A stretch of DNA of 51,425 bases. Source: Elusimicrobiota bacterium. GTDB lineage: Bacteria; Elusimicrobiota; Elusimicrobia; UBA1565; UBA9628. Where the stretch lies: the NCBI GenBank assembly GCA_016212795.1, contig JACRDT010000050.1:1-51425 (forward strand). Reading direction: 5' to 3'. Under the pieces are notes generated by a model. That model saw only the letters and a list, made by a program, of their open reading frames with translations. It was not told the origin of the DNA and did not search any database. Positions 23,146 through 29,958 of this stretch are shown piece after piece (position 1 is the first letter of the stretch; every line of letters begins with the position of its first letter). Both the position numbers and the translations under genes were made by a program.

Positions 23146-24206
23146 AGGATGAGCATCGCGTCGCCCAGCGAGAACAGGCGGTAGCGCCGCGCGACGGCCT
23201 CCTCGTAAGCCGCGAGCAGGCGCTCCCTCCCGAGGAAGGCCGCGGCGAGCATCAGCGGCGTCGACCGGGGGAGATGGAAATTCGTCACCAGGCCGCCGAC
23301 GGCCTTGAAGGCGTGGCCGGGCCGGATATAGAGGTCGGTCCACCCTTCGGCCGCCGTCAGCCCCCGCGGCGAGGCCGCCAGCGTCTCCAGCACGCGCGTC
23401 GAGGTCGTGCCGACGGCGACGACCCGACGCCCCGCCGCCAGGGCCGAAGCGACGGCGCGGGCGTCCTCCGCCTCCATCCGGTACCACTCCGGCAGCATCC
23501 GATGGTCCGCGGGATCGGCCGCCTCGATGGGCCTGAAGGTGCCGCGGCCGACGTGGAGGGTGAGCCGCGCCGCGATCACGCCGGCGCCCTCGAGGCGCGC
23601 GAGGACCTCGGGGGTGAAGTGCAGCCCGGCGGTCGGCGCAGCGATGGAGCCCGCCTGGCTGGCGTACACGGTCTGGTACCTCGAGCGGTCCTCCAAGGCC
23701 CCGGACGGCGCGGGCGCGCCCGGCCCCTGGGCCTGCCGGCCCAGGCCGCGCCGGCGCTTGAGGATGTAGGGAGGCAGGGGGGCCATGCCGTGAGCCTCGA
23801 GGAACTCGACGATGTCCGGCCGGCTGAACCGGCAGACATACTGTCCATCATCGTCGAGGCTCTCCACCGTCCCTTCGAGCCCGCCCGCAAACTCCAGCCT
23901 CCCGCCGGCCTTGAGGCCCGAGGCGAGGACGGCCCAGCGCCCGGGCTCGAGCTCCCGGACGAGGAGGAGGTCCGCCCGGCCCCCGGTGGCCTTGCGGCCG
24001 AGCAGCCTGGCCGCCAAGACCCTCGTGCGGTTCAGGACCAGGCAGTCCCCCGGGGAGAGCAGGCCCGGCAGTTCGGCGAAGACCCTGTGCTCCCGCGCCC
24101 CCGACCCGCGGCGCACGACGAGGAGGCGCGCCGCGTCCCGGGGCTCGACGGCGTAGGCGGCCACGAGCTCCTCCGGGTACTCGAAATCGAAGTCCGAGAT
24201 CCTCAT
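23142..24206 (-). CDS. queA: S-adenosylmethionine:tRNA ribosyltransferase-isomerase
   Basis: 354 residues. QueA builds epoxyqueuosine on preQ1-tRNA using AdoMet. Signatures: FDFEYPEELVAAYAVEPRD at the N-terminus, LVLNRTRVLAARL, RYQTVYASQAGSIAAPTAGL, LHVGRGTFRPI, and TNFHLPRSTPLMLAAAFLG. Between PLPPYILKRR and the DRSRYQTVYA block, where other QueA proteins have only a few residues, there is a Gly/Ala/Pro insert (RGLGRQAQGPGAPAPSG) encoded by the CCTGGGCC palindrome at 23726-23745. ATG 24206 overlaps the spoIID stop by one base (TGATG). Confidence 0.96.
   Translation of the reverse strand: MRISDFDFEYPEELVAAYAVEPRDAARLLVVRRGSGAREHRVFAELPGLLSPGDCLVLNRTRVLAARLLGRKATGGRADLLLVRELEPGRWAVLASGLKAGGRLEFAGGLEGTVESLDDDGQYVCRFSRPDIVEFLEAHGMAPLPPYILKRRRGLGRQAQGPGAPAPSGALEDRSRYQTVYASQAGSIAAPTAGLHFTPEVLARLEGAGVIAARLTLHVGRGTFRPIEAADPADHRMLPEWYRMEAEDARAVASALAAGRRVVAVGTTSTRVLETLAASPRGLTAAEGWTDLYIRPGHAFKAVGGLVTNFHLPRSTPLMLAAAFLGRERLLAAYEEAVARRYRLFSLGDAMLIL
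23726..23745. repeat. Coding palindrome inserted in queA
   Basis: CCTGGGCC-TGCC-GGCCCAGG: a perfect 8-bp stem with TGCC loop, flanked by GGC and CCGCGCC exactly as at 8883-8902. Here it is read in a different frame, giving GLGRQAQGP, and accounts for the unusual low-complexity insert in QueA. Confidence 0.65.
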
Positions 24207-25447
24207 CACTCCTCGCTCACGACGGAGAGGACGGCGCCGGGGAAATAGTGCGACAGGATCTCCTCGTAGCCGCGCCCTTTCTCCGCCTGGTAGCGCGCGC
24301 CCCACTGGCACAGCCCGACGCCGTGGCCCCTCCCGGACCCGACGAACTCGACGCCCTTGGAGCGCCGGATCACGCGCAGCAGCTTGAGGCTCTTGAGCTC
24401 CTGCGGGCCCAGGCGCTTGCGGAACTCCTTGGCGTCCACCTTGATGCGGCCGCCGGCGTGGACGCGCAGGTCCTGCACGAACCCCGCCGGGTCTCGCCGG
24501 CCGATGGCGAGGGAGTCGAGCGCGGCGTCGGCCAGGGCGTCGCCCGCCAGGGCGGCGAGCACGTCGGCGTCGGCGAAATAGGCGCTCCAGCGGGCGTGAG
24601 GGCAATGGCGGCAATACCGGTCCCGGACGCCCTTGAGCGGGCGGGGGACCTCGATCCACTTGCCCCATACCGACGCGGGCGTCGTCGTGTGCCCGCCGCA
24701 GCAGGAGTGGTAGTAGGCATTGAGAAGCTTGCCGGCGTAGCCCAGGACCTCGTCTTTGGTCGAGGCCACGGCCTTGCGCACGGCCGGCGATTCGAGCCCG
24801 ATGCCCTTGTAGACCTGGGACCGGGTGTCCGGGCCGAGGTCGAACCCGGCGGAGCGGAACCGGTCGAAGTTGTAGTAGGCATAGGTCCTGGCCGTCACCG
24901 CTTGGGCCTTGAGCGCCTCGAGCGGCCAATCGTGCTCCATCTCGACGGGCAGGACGCCCACGAGGTACTCCTCCATGTCGAGCTCGTCGATGATGCTCAA
25001 GGTGCCGTCGGCGTTGCCCTGGATGATGAGCTTGCCGGCGTAGCGGTGGCCGCCGATGCGGGCGGTCGCGGAGAGCCCGGGCGAGCCCGCAGGCGCGGCC
25101 GAGGCCGGAGGCCGAGCGCCCGCGGCGCCCTCGGGGAAGGCGCGGGCGTCCGCGGGCTCGATGCGGGACCCGTTCGGGACGACCCGCGAGCCGAAGCGGA
25201 CGCTCCTGGTGTTCGACGGCCGGAGGCGGACCTCCCGCCCCGGCGGGAGCTCCCACCGCTCGCCGCCGGGCTCGACGAGGACGGAGGCGTCGCCCGGCAC
25301 GACCACGACCTCGGCGGCCTGCTGCACGATGCCGATCTGGATGGTGCGGAACGCCCCGCCGCGGCCGCCGTCGGCCCCCGGGCCCGCGGCCCCTGGGCCT
25401 GAGGCCCAGGCGGCGGCGGCGAGGCCCAGGATCGCCGCGACGGTCAC
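24206..25447 (-). CDS. SpoIID/LytB-domain exported protein
   Basis: 413 residues with a short signal peptide (VAAILGLAAAAWASG). The conserved SpoIID core is clear: LDMEEYLVGVLPVEMEHDWP, LEALKAQAVTARTYAYYNFD, DTRSQVYKGI, NAYYHSCCGGHTTTPASVWG and the C-terminal GSGRGHGVGLCQWGARYQAE. SpoIID is a lytic transglycosylase acting on denuded glycan strands in sporulation; homologues in non-sporulating diderms such as this are thought to remodel peptidoglycan. GTG 25447 overlaps the ruvB stop as GTGA. A CCTGGGCCT palindrome follows the signal peptide. Confidence 0.9.
   Translation of the reverse strand: MTVAAILGLAAAAWASGPGAAGPGADGGRGGAFRTIQIGIVQQAAEVVVVPGDASVLVEPGGERWELPPGREVRLRPSNTRSVRFGSRVVPNGSRIEPADARAFPEGAAGARPPASAAPAGSPGLSATARIGGHRYAGKLIIQGNADGTLSIIDELDMEEYLVGVLPVEMEHDWPLEALKAQAVTARTYAYYNFDRFRSAGFDLGPDTRSQVYKGIGLESPAVRKAVASTKDEVLGYAGKLLNAYYHSCCGGHTTTPASVWGKWIEVPRPLKGVRDRYCRHCPHARWSAYFADADVLAALAGDALADAALDSLAIGRRDPAGFVQDLRVHAGGRIKVDAKEFRKRLGPQELKSLKLLRVIRRSKGVEFVGSGRGHGVGLCQWGARYQAEKGRGYEEILSHYFPGAVLSVVSEE
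25392..25410. repeat. Coding palindrome at the SpoIID signal peptide
   Basis: CCTGGGCCT-G-AGGCCCAGG, a 9-bp stem around one base, preceded by CGGCC as in the 8883 and 23726 copies but with a diverged loop. It encodes AWASGPG at the likely signal peptidase site. Confidence 0.45.
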
Positions 25448-26511
25448 AGCAGGTCGAGGGTCTTGGAGGGGGATTTCAACCCGAGATGGGCGTAGGCCTT
25501 CTCCGTGGCGACCCGGCCCCGCGGGGTCCTGGCGAGGAACCCCGACTGGATGAGGAAGGGCTCGATCACGTCGGTCAGGGTGTCCATCTCTTCCGAGACG
25601 GCGATGGCCAGGTTGTCGGCGCCCACCGGCCCCCCACCGAACTTCGTGATGAGGGCCTGCAGCAGCTTGCGGTCGAGGGCGTCCAAGCCCACGGCGTCGA
25701 CCTCCAGGCGCTCGAGCGCGTACCTCGCCAGCTCGCCCGTGACGCTCCCCTGGGACTGGACCTCGGCGAAATCCCGGACGCGGCGCAGCAGCCTGTTGGC
25801 GATGCGCGGGGTGGCCCGGCAGCGGCGGGCGACCTCGCGGGCGCCGTCCGCGTCGATGGGGATGCCCAGGATGGCGGCCGAGCGCCGGACGATGGCCTCC
25901 AGCTCCGGCAGCCCGTAGAAGCTCAGGTTCCCGATGATCCCGAAGCGGTCGCGCAGCGGCCCGGTCAGGAGCCCCGCCCTCGTGGTGGCGCCCACGAGCG
26001 TGAAGCGCTCGATCGAGAGCTTGAGGGCCGACGCGCCGGGCCCCTTGCCGGTGGAGACGTAGAGGTTGCAGTCCTCCATGACCGGGTAGAGCGACTCCTC
26101 GACGAGGGGGCTGAGGCGGTGGATCTCGTCGATGAAGAAGACGTCGCCCTTGCCCAGGTCCGTCAGGATCGCGGCCAGGTCGCCCGCCCTCGAGATGGTC
26201 GGGCCCGACGTGGAGCGGAGGTTCACCCCCAACTCGCGGGCGATGATGTGGGCCAGGGTGGTCTTGCCCAGGCCGGGGGGGGAATAGAAGAGGCAGTGGT
26301 CCAGGGGCTCTGCGCGCTTGCGGGCCGCCTCGATGAAGACCCGCAGGTTCGCCTTGAGGCTCTCCTGCCCGACGAACTCCGAAAGCGTCTTCGGCCGCAG
26401 GTGCCGCTCGAACTGCGCGTCGTCGTCCCGGGGCGCCGGGTGGAGGACCGAGCCCTCCCGCGAAGGCTCGGCGCCGGGGTCCCCGGCCGGGCGGATGGGT
26501 CCCTTCTTCAT
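25444..26511 (-). CDS. ruvB: Holliday junction branch migration ATPase RuvB
   Basis: 355 residues. RPKTLSEFVGQESLKANLRV, Walker A PPGLGKTTLAHIIARELG, FIDEIHRLSPLVEESLYPVM (Walker B), FTLVGATTRAGLLTGPLRDR (sensor 1) and the C-terminal winged helix (IEPFLIQSGFLARTPRGRVA) are all present. RuvB hexamers drive branch migration on RuvA-bound junctions. ATG 26511 overlaps the ruvA stop (TGATG). The order yebC-ruvC-ruvA-ruvB is a classic recombination operon. Confidence 0.97.
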   Translation of the reverse strand: MKKGPIRPAGDPGAEPSREGSVLHPAPRDDDAQFERHLRPKTLSEFVGQESLKANLRVFIEAARKRAEPLDHCLFYSPPGLGKTTLAHIIARELGVNLRSTSGPTISRAGDLAAILTDLGKGDVFFIDEIHRLSPLVEESLYPVMEDCNLYVSTGKGPGASALKLSIERFTLVGATTRAGLLTGPLRDRFGIIGNLSFYGLPELEAIVRRSAAILGIPIDADGAREVARRCRATPRIANRLLRRVRDFAEVQSQGSVTGELARYALERLEVDAVGLDALDRKLLQALITKFGGGPVGADNLAIAVSEEMDTLTDVIEPFLIQSGFLARTPRGRVATEKAYAHLGLKSPSKTLDLL

Positions 26512-27134
26512 CAGGACAGCCTCTTGAGCGCCCGGCGCACGATCTCCTCCGCGTCCAGCCCGCCGCCGGAAGACTCATCGGCGACCGCCTGGACGGCCGG
26601 CCTGGCCTCGGAGCTCCGGTAGCCCAACGACGAGAGAGCGCTCATCGCCTGAGCCAGGGCGGTCGGGGGGGCGCCCTTCGCGCCGGGAGCGAACCTCTCG
26701 GCGCCGTCCACGCGCAGGTCCGCGAGCTTGTCCTTGAGGGATTCGATCAGCTTGCCGGAGGTCTTCCGGGTGAACCCGAAGACGGCCGAGAGCATGCGCT
26801 CGTCCTTCTCCAGGACGGCCCGCCGGAAGTCGGGCAGGGACTTCGACGCCTTGTCGAGGTAGTCGAGCGCCTTCCTGGCGCCCGTCGAAGGGATGTTGTC
26901 CCTGAAGGTGGCGAAGACCTCCTTCTCGCCCGGGGTGAGGAACCCGTAGAGGGTGGTGCCGCCGCCGTAGAGGCCCATCGACTCGGCGATCTGCAGCAGC
27001 ACCTCTTCGCCGACCCCGGCCAACCGCGCCACGCTCGAGGGCGCCATGGCGACCTCGTACCCCACGCCCCCCGCCTCCACGACGACGCGGTCCGCGGCCT
27101 TGGACGTCAGGGTCCCGCGCAGCGTGGCGATCAT
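26511..27134 (-). CDS. ruvA: Holliday junction DNA helicase subunit RuvA, diverged
   Basis: 207 residues with the RuvA plan: N-terminal OB fold (MIATLRGTLTSKAADRVVVE, ending LYGFLTPGEKEVFATF), a central DNA-binding part, and a C-terminal three-helix domain (SALSSLGYRSSEARPAVQAV) for RuvB contact. The helix-hairpin-helix motifs are atypical: GVGPK-like and GIGKKTA-like signatures are replaced by IPSTGARKA and FGFTRKTSG, while LIESLKDKL is kept. Identity is secure from RuvB/RuvC neighbours. ATG 27134 directly follows GAGTGAT of the palindromic element that supplies a G-rich ribosome site. Confidence 0.92.
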   Translation of the reverse strand: MIATLRGTLTSKAADRVVVEAGGVGYEVAMAPSSVARLAGVGEEVLLQIAESMGLYGGGTTLYGFLTPGEKEVFATFRDNIPSTGARKALDYLDKASKSLPDFRRAVLEKDERMLSAVFGFTRKTSGKLIESLKDKLADLRVDGAERFAPGAKGAPPTALAQAMSALSSLGYRSSEARPAVQAVADESSGGGLDAEEIVRRALKRLS

Positions 27135-27191
27135 ATCACTCGCCCCCCCTGCGGGGGGGCGAGTAGCGGGGGGGCAGATGCCGTTTCATCA
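27135..27191 (-). repeat. Palindromic intercistronic element, copy 5 (ruvC / ruvA)
   Basis: Minus strand: TGATGAAACGGCATCTG, CCCCCCCGCTA, then CTCGCCCCCCC-GCA-GGGGGGGCGAG and TGAT-ATG. The 12-bp stem (27138-27149/27153-27164) is perfect with a 3-base loop. It fills the whole ruvC-ruvA gap; the ruvC TGA is at one edge and the ruvA ATG at the other. Confidence 0.88.
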
Positions 27192-27707
27192 GGGGTGTCC
27201 CGCCCCGATCCTGTCCACCACCCGCAGCCCGCCCACCCTTCCCATCCTCCCGTGGCAGAGCGCGACGGCGGCGGCGTCCGCCACGTCGTCCGGGCGGAGC
27301 GGCTCGGCGAGCCCCAGCAGGCGCTGCACCATCTTCTGCATCTGGAGCTTGCCCGAGGCGCCGCTCCCCGTGAGCGCCGCCTTGACCGTCCGGGGATCGT
27401 ACTCGGCGACCACGGGGCACCCTTGAGCCAGGGCCAGCAGGATCACGCCCCGGGCCTGCAAGGTGTCCCGGACGCTCGGCGACGCCTTCAGGAAGAACAT
27501 CTGCTCGGCGGCGGCGGCGTCCGGCCGGCGCTCGGCCAGTATGCCGGCCAGGCCCGCGTGCAGGCGCCTCAGACGGTCGGTGATCCCGGCGGCGGGATCG
27601 GTGGAGAGGAGCCCCGCGGCGATGAGCCTTGGCTCCGCGCCCCTGTCCGCCGACACGACGGCCCAGCCCGTGCGGGTCAGCCCAGGGTCGATCCCGATGA
27701 TGATCAT
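27189..27707 (-). CDS. ruvC: Holliday junction resolvase RuvC
   Basis: 172 residues. MIIIGIDPGLTRTGWAVV gives the first catalytic Asp. AAAEQMFFLKASPSVRDTLQ has the catalytic Glu, and DDVADAAAVALCHGR carries the last acidic pair. PRTVKAALTGSGASGKLQMQ is the DNA-contacting loop region. RuvC nicks Holliday junctions symmetrically with RuvAB. It lies downstream of yebC across a short tandem repeat (27723-27756). The stop codon is part of palindromic copy 5. Confidence 0.96.
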   Translation of the reverse strand: MIIIGIDPGLTRTGWAVVSADRGAEPRLIAAGLLSTDPAAGITDRLRRLHAGLAGILAERRPDAAAAEQMFFLKASPSVRDTLQARGVILLALAQGCPVVAEYDPRTVKAALTGSGASGKLQMQKMVQRLLGLAEPLRPDDVADAAAVALCHGRMGRVGGLRVVDRIGAGHP

Positions 27708-27722
27708 CAGCGCCGTGACCGG

Positions 27723-27756
27723 CTAGAAGGCCCTCATGGCTACAAGACCCTCATGG
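27723..27756. repeat. 17-bp tandem duplication between yebC and ruvC
   Basis: CTAGAAGGCCCTCATGG (27723-27739) is followed directly by CTACAAGACCCTCATGG (27740-27756) and then CTAG, 14 of 17 positions identical. On the minus strand each unit begins CCATGAGGG and ends TAG. It spans most of the 49-base gap and ends at the yebC stop. Confidence 0.7.
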
Positions 27757-28512
27757 CTAGGCCCCGAGCTTGGCCAGGATGGCCTCGGGGATGTCGAAGT
27801 TGGAATAGACGTTCTTGATGTCGTCGTGCTCTTCCAACGCTTCCATGAGCTTGAGGACCTTCTGGGCGCTCTCCTCGTCCTTGATCGGGACCATCGTGCC
27901 CGGGACCATGGCGATCTCGGCCGACTCCACCGCGATGCCGGCGTCCAGGACCCCCTGCCTGACCCGGTCGAAGTCCTTCGGGTCGCACACGATCTCGAAG
28001 GACTGCCCCTCGCCGTCGATGTCCTCCGCCCCGAGGTCGAGGCACACGCCCATGAGCCGGTCCTCGGTCGCGCCCCCCGCCTTGGAGACGCGCACGATCC
28101 CCTTCTGCTTGAACATCCAGCCCACGCAGCCCGTGACGCCCATGTTCCCGCCGTGGTCCCCGAAGATGAACTTGATCTCGCAGTTCGTCCTGTTGCGGTT
28201 GTCCGACGTGGCTTCGCAGATGATCGCCACCCCGGCGGGACCGTAGCCCTCGAACACGAGGTCCTCGTAAGCCGCGCCGGGGAGCTCGCCGGTCCCCCGC
28301 TGGATGGCGCGCTTGACGTTGTCGCTGGGCATGTTGGCCGCCCGCGCGTCGTCGATGGCCTTGCGCAGCCTCGGGTTGCTGCCGACGTCGCCCCCGCCGA
28401 GGCGCGCCGCGATGGCGATCTCCCGGACCAGCTTGGTCCAGACCTTGCCTTTCTTGGCGTCGGTGACGCCCTTCTTATGCTTGATCCCGGCCCAATGTGA
28501 ATGTCCACCCAT
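27757..28512 (-). CDS. yebC: YebC/PmpR-type protein
   Basis: 251 residues, full length. The N-terminus MGGHSHWAGIKHKKGVTDAK and KLVREIAIAARLGGGDVGSN, NMPSDNVKRAIQRGTG, EGYGPAGVAIICEATSDNRN and GGNMGVTGCVGWMF are diagnostic. The family includes DNA-binding regulators and, from recent work on YeeI/YebC2 and TACO1, ribosome-associated factors that relieve stalling at proline stretches; this copy cannot be placed by sight. First gene of the ruv operon. ATG 28512 has no Shine-Dalgarno and lies 6 bases from the -10, so the transcript is probably leaderless. Confidence 0.95.
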   Translation of the reverse strand: MGGHSHWAGIKHKKGVTDAKKGKVWTKLVREIAIAARLGGGDVGSNPRLRKAIDDARAANMPSDNVKRAIQRGTGELPGAAYEDLVFEGYGPAGVAIICEATSDNRNRTNCEIKFIFGDHGGNMGVTGCVGWMFKQKGIVRVSKAGGATEDRLMGVCLDLGAEDIDGEGQSFEIVCDPKDFDRVRQGVLDAGIAVESAEIAMVPGTMVPIKDEESAQKVLKLMEALEEHDDIKNVYSNFDIPEAILAKLGA

Positions 28513-28518
28513 GGCGTT

Positions 28519-28547
28519 ATCCTACCAAATCAGCGGCACCCTAATAA
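28519..28547 (-). promoter_or_regulatory. Promoter of the yebC-ruvCAB operon
   Basis: Minus-strand -35 TTATTA (28542-28547), a 17-base spacer and extended -10 TGG-TAGGAT (hexamer 28519-28524). The -35 lies in the tail of palindromic copy 6. The transcript start would coincide with ATG 28512. Confidence 0.5.
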
Positions 28548-28596
28548 AACGGAGTTCTACCCCCCTCAATGCTCGCCTCCCCCGTGGGGAGAGGCT
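28542..28596 (+). repeat. Palindromic intercistronic element, copy 6
   Basis: Plus strand: TAATAAAACGGAGTTC, TACCCCCCTCAATG, then CTCGCCTCCCCC-GT-GGGGAGAGGCT. The tail matches the consensus, while the right stem arm is partly degraded. It is immediately followed by copy 7 in the same direction and lies between yebC and the tRNA gene. Confidence 0.7.
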
Positions 28597-28646
28597 CACA
28601 GCTTGCCCCCACAGCTGCTCGCCTCCCCGCGGGGGAGGCGAGTGAT
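28597..28646 (+). repeat. Palindromic intercistronic element, copy 7, abutting the tRNA 3' end
   Basis: AGCTTGCCCCCACAGCTG leads into CTCGCCTCCCC-GCG-GGGGAGGCGAG (perfect 11-bp stem, 28618-28642) and TGAT. It lacks the first part of the tail, as though recombined with copy 6. It ends one base before the tRNA discriminator position on the other strand. As a hairpin after the tRNA it may terminate or guide 3' processing. Confidence 0.8.
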
Positions 28647-28647
28647 A

Positions 28648-28719
28648 TGGGCCCGCCAGGAATCGAACCTGGACCACGTGGTTCGAAGCCACGTACTCTA
28701 TCCGTTGAGCTACGGGCCC
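28648..28719 (-). tRNA. tRNA-Arg (anticodon TCG)
   Basis: 72 nt. Acceptor stem GGGCCCG/CGGGCCC, D arm GCTCAACGGATAGAGT, anticodon stem CGTGG/CCACG with loop CTTCGAA (anticodon TCG, reading CGA and relatives), T arm CCAGG-TTCGATT-CCTGG, discriminator A. CCA is not encoded. Both ends abut palindromic elements of opposite orientation (copies 7 and 8). A TGATAAAAT extended -10 at 28793-28801 is the likely promoter. Confidence 0.97.
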
Positions 28720-28720
28720 A

Positions 28721-28777
28721 AGTCGCGAGCTCCCCCCGCGGGGGAGCGAGCATCAGGGGGGCATGGGCCGTTGTCAT
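28721..28777 (-). repeat. Palindromic intercistronic element, copy 8, abutting the tRNA 5' end
   Basis: Minus strand: GATGACAACGGCCCATG, CCCCCCTGATGCTCG, then CTCCCCCGCGGGGGGAGC and CGCGACT. Core stem 28729-28736/28740-28747 (8 bp). Its hairpin end meets the tRNA 5' end at 28720. Being inverted relative to copies 6 and 7, it makes the tRNA the centre of a larger inverted arrangement. Confidence 0.78.
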
Positions 28778-28792
28778 CCCCTCCGCGGTCGT

Positions 28793-28801
28793 ATTTTATC
28801 A
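28793..28801 (-). promoter_or_regulatory. Probable tRNA-Arg promoter (extended -10)
   Basis: Minus-strand TGATAAAAT: TAAAAT with TG one base upstream, about 73 bases before the mature tRNA 5' end. The precursor would include palindromic copy 8 as its leader. Confidence 0.4.
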
Positions 28802-28843
28802 TCTAATGAGCCCCGACGAAACAATTTCGCAAATTCAAGGCTT

Positions 28844-28849
28844 TATCAT
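28844..28849 (+). promoter_or_regulatory. -10 element of the HEAT-repeat gene
   Basis: TATCAT (5 of 6 matches to TATAAT) ending 8 bases before ATG 28858. No Shine-Dalgarno is present, so the transcript is probably leaderless. No clear -35. Confidence 0.4.
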
Positions 28850-28857
28850 TGGGATGC

Positions 28858-29958
28858 ATGTTGGCGCTTTTCATGTTCGCCGCCCCGCAAGCGCACGCCG
28901 CCCAACCGCCGGCCGCGGCCGAACCGGCCGCCGATTCCGCCCAGCTCGGGTCGGACGCGCTCCGGGTGCTCGTCGCCAACGCGGCCGTCAAGGAATCCGA
29001 GGCTAAGCTCGAGGTCGCCCGCGCCTTCGCCGAGATCGGCAACCCGTCGGCCCTCCCCATCCTGCGCAAGATGCTCAAGGACAAGAACGCCTACGTCCGC
29101 GTCGAGGCAGCCTTCAGCATGCAGGCCCTGGGCGACGCCCGGGGGATCAAGGAGATCGAGACCCTGGTGCTTTCGTCGGCGACCCGGGCGTCGAAGACCC
29201 CCACCCCCGCCGAAGAGCTGCGCGCCATCGCCCGCAACAAGCTGCGGGCCGCCGCCATCACGAGGCTCGCCCAGGTCGGCGGGGTGCGCGCCGTCGAGAT
29301 CCTGGAGCAGACCCTCAAGGACCCCTCGGGCGCGGTCCGCGACGCCACGACCATCGCCCTGGCCAAGCTCGGCTTCGAGGAATTCACCGCCCAGTTCGTC
29401 GACGCCCTCAAGTCCAAGGACGAAGGCGTGCGCGCCCAGGCCGCCAACGCCATCTGGCAGAGCGGCCAGCTCGTCGGGCTCGACGAGCTCAGGACCGCCG
29501 CCGAGGACCAGTCCCCCGCCGTGAGGGCGGAGGCCTTCAGGGCCCTGGGCAACGTCTCCGACCCCATCGCCTTCGAGCACCTGGCCAGGGGACTGCGCGA
29601 CCCCAACCTCTCCGCGCGCGCCGTGGCCGTGCAGTCCATCGGGCGCATCCCCGGCCCCAGGTCCTCCCAGCTGCTCCGCTCGACCGCGGAAGACAAGGCC
29701 ACGCCCTCCATCGCCCTCAAGGCCGTCGGCGCGCTGGCCCGCAGGGGGGAGAAGGTGGACCTGGCGCTGGTCACCCAGGCCCTCGGGCAGGATGACGCCG
29801 ACGCGAGGCTGCAGGCCGTCGACATCGTCAAGTCCCTCAAGCCGGAGCAGTCCGTGCCCCTCCTCACGCCCTGCCTGGAGGACGGCGACCCGAGGGTCAA
29901 GATTCGCTCGGCGGCGGCGCTCGTGAAGATCCTCCAGACGCCGCGGGGCAAGCGATGA
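28858..29958 (+). CDS. Exported HEAT-repeat protein
   Basis: 366 residues from ATG 28858; an upstream TTG (28849) overlaps the -10. Signal peptide MLALFMFAAPQAHA with an AHA-A cleavage site. The rest is about eight HEAT/PBS-lyase-like repeats of 30-33 residues, for example NPSALPILRKMLKDKNAYVR, GVRAVEILEQTLKDPSGAVR, DPIAFEHLARGLRDPNLSAR and DDADARLQAVDIVKSLKPEQ. Such alpha-solenoids are protein-binding scaffolds, here in the periplasm. Its stop overlaps the start of the secreted protease as ATGA, so it may be a partner, chaperone or export factor for that protein. Confidence 0.85.
   Translation: MLALFMFAAPQAHAAQPPAAAEPAADSAQLGSDALRVLVANAAVKESEAKLEVARAFAEIGNPSALPILRKMLKDKNAYVRVEAAFSMQALGDARGIKEIETLVLSSATRASKTPTPAEELRAIARNKLRAAAITRLAQVGGVRAVEILEQTLKDPSGAVRDATTIALAKLGFEEFTAQFVDALKSKDEGVRAQAANAIWQSGQLVGLDELRTAAEDQSPAVRAEAFRALGNVSDPIAFEHLARGLRDPNLSARAVAVQSIGRIPGPRSSQLLRSTAEDKATPSIALKAVGALARRGEKVDLALVTQALGQDDADARLQAVDIVKSLKPEQSVPLLTPCLEDGDPRVKIRSAAALVKILQTPRGKR

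Noticed and set aside
28541..28777. Small minus-strand open frame across the tRNA region
   Set aside because: It is composed of palindromic elements and the tRNA gene; not a plausible protein.
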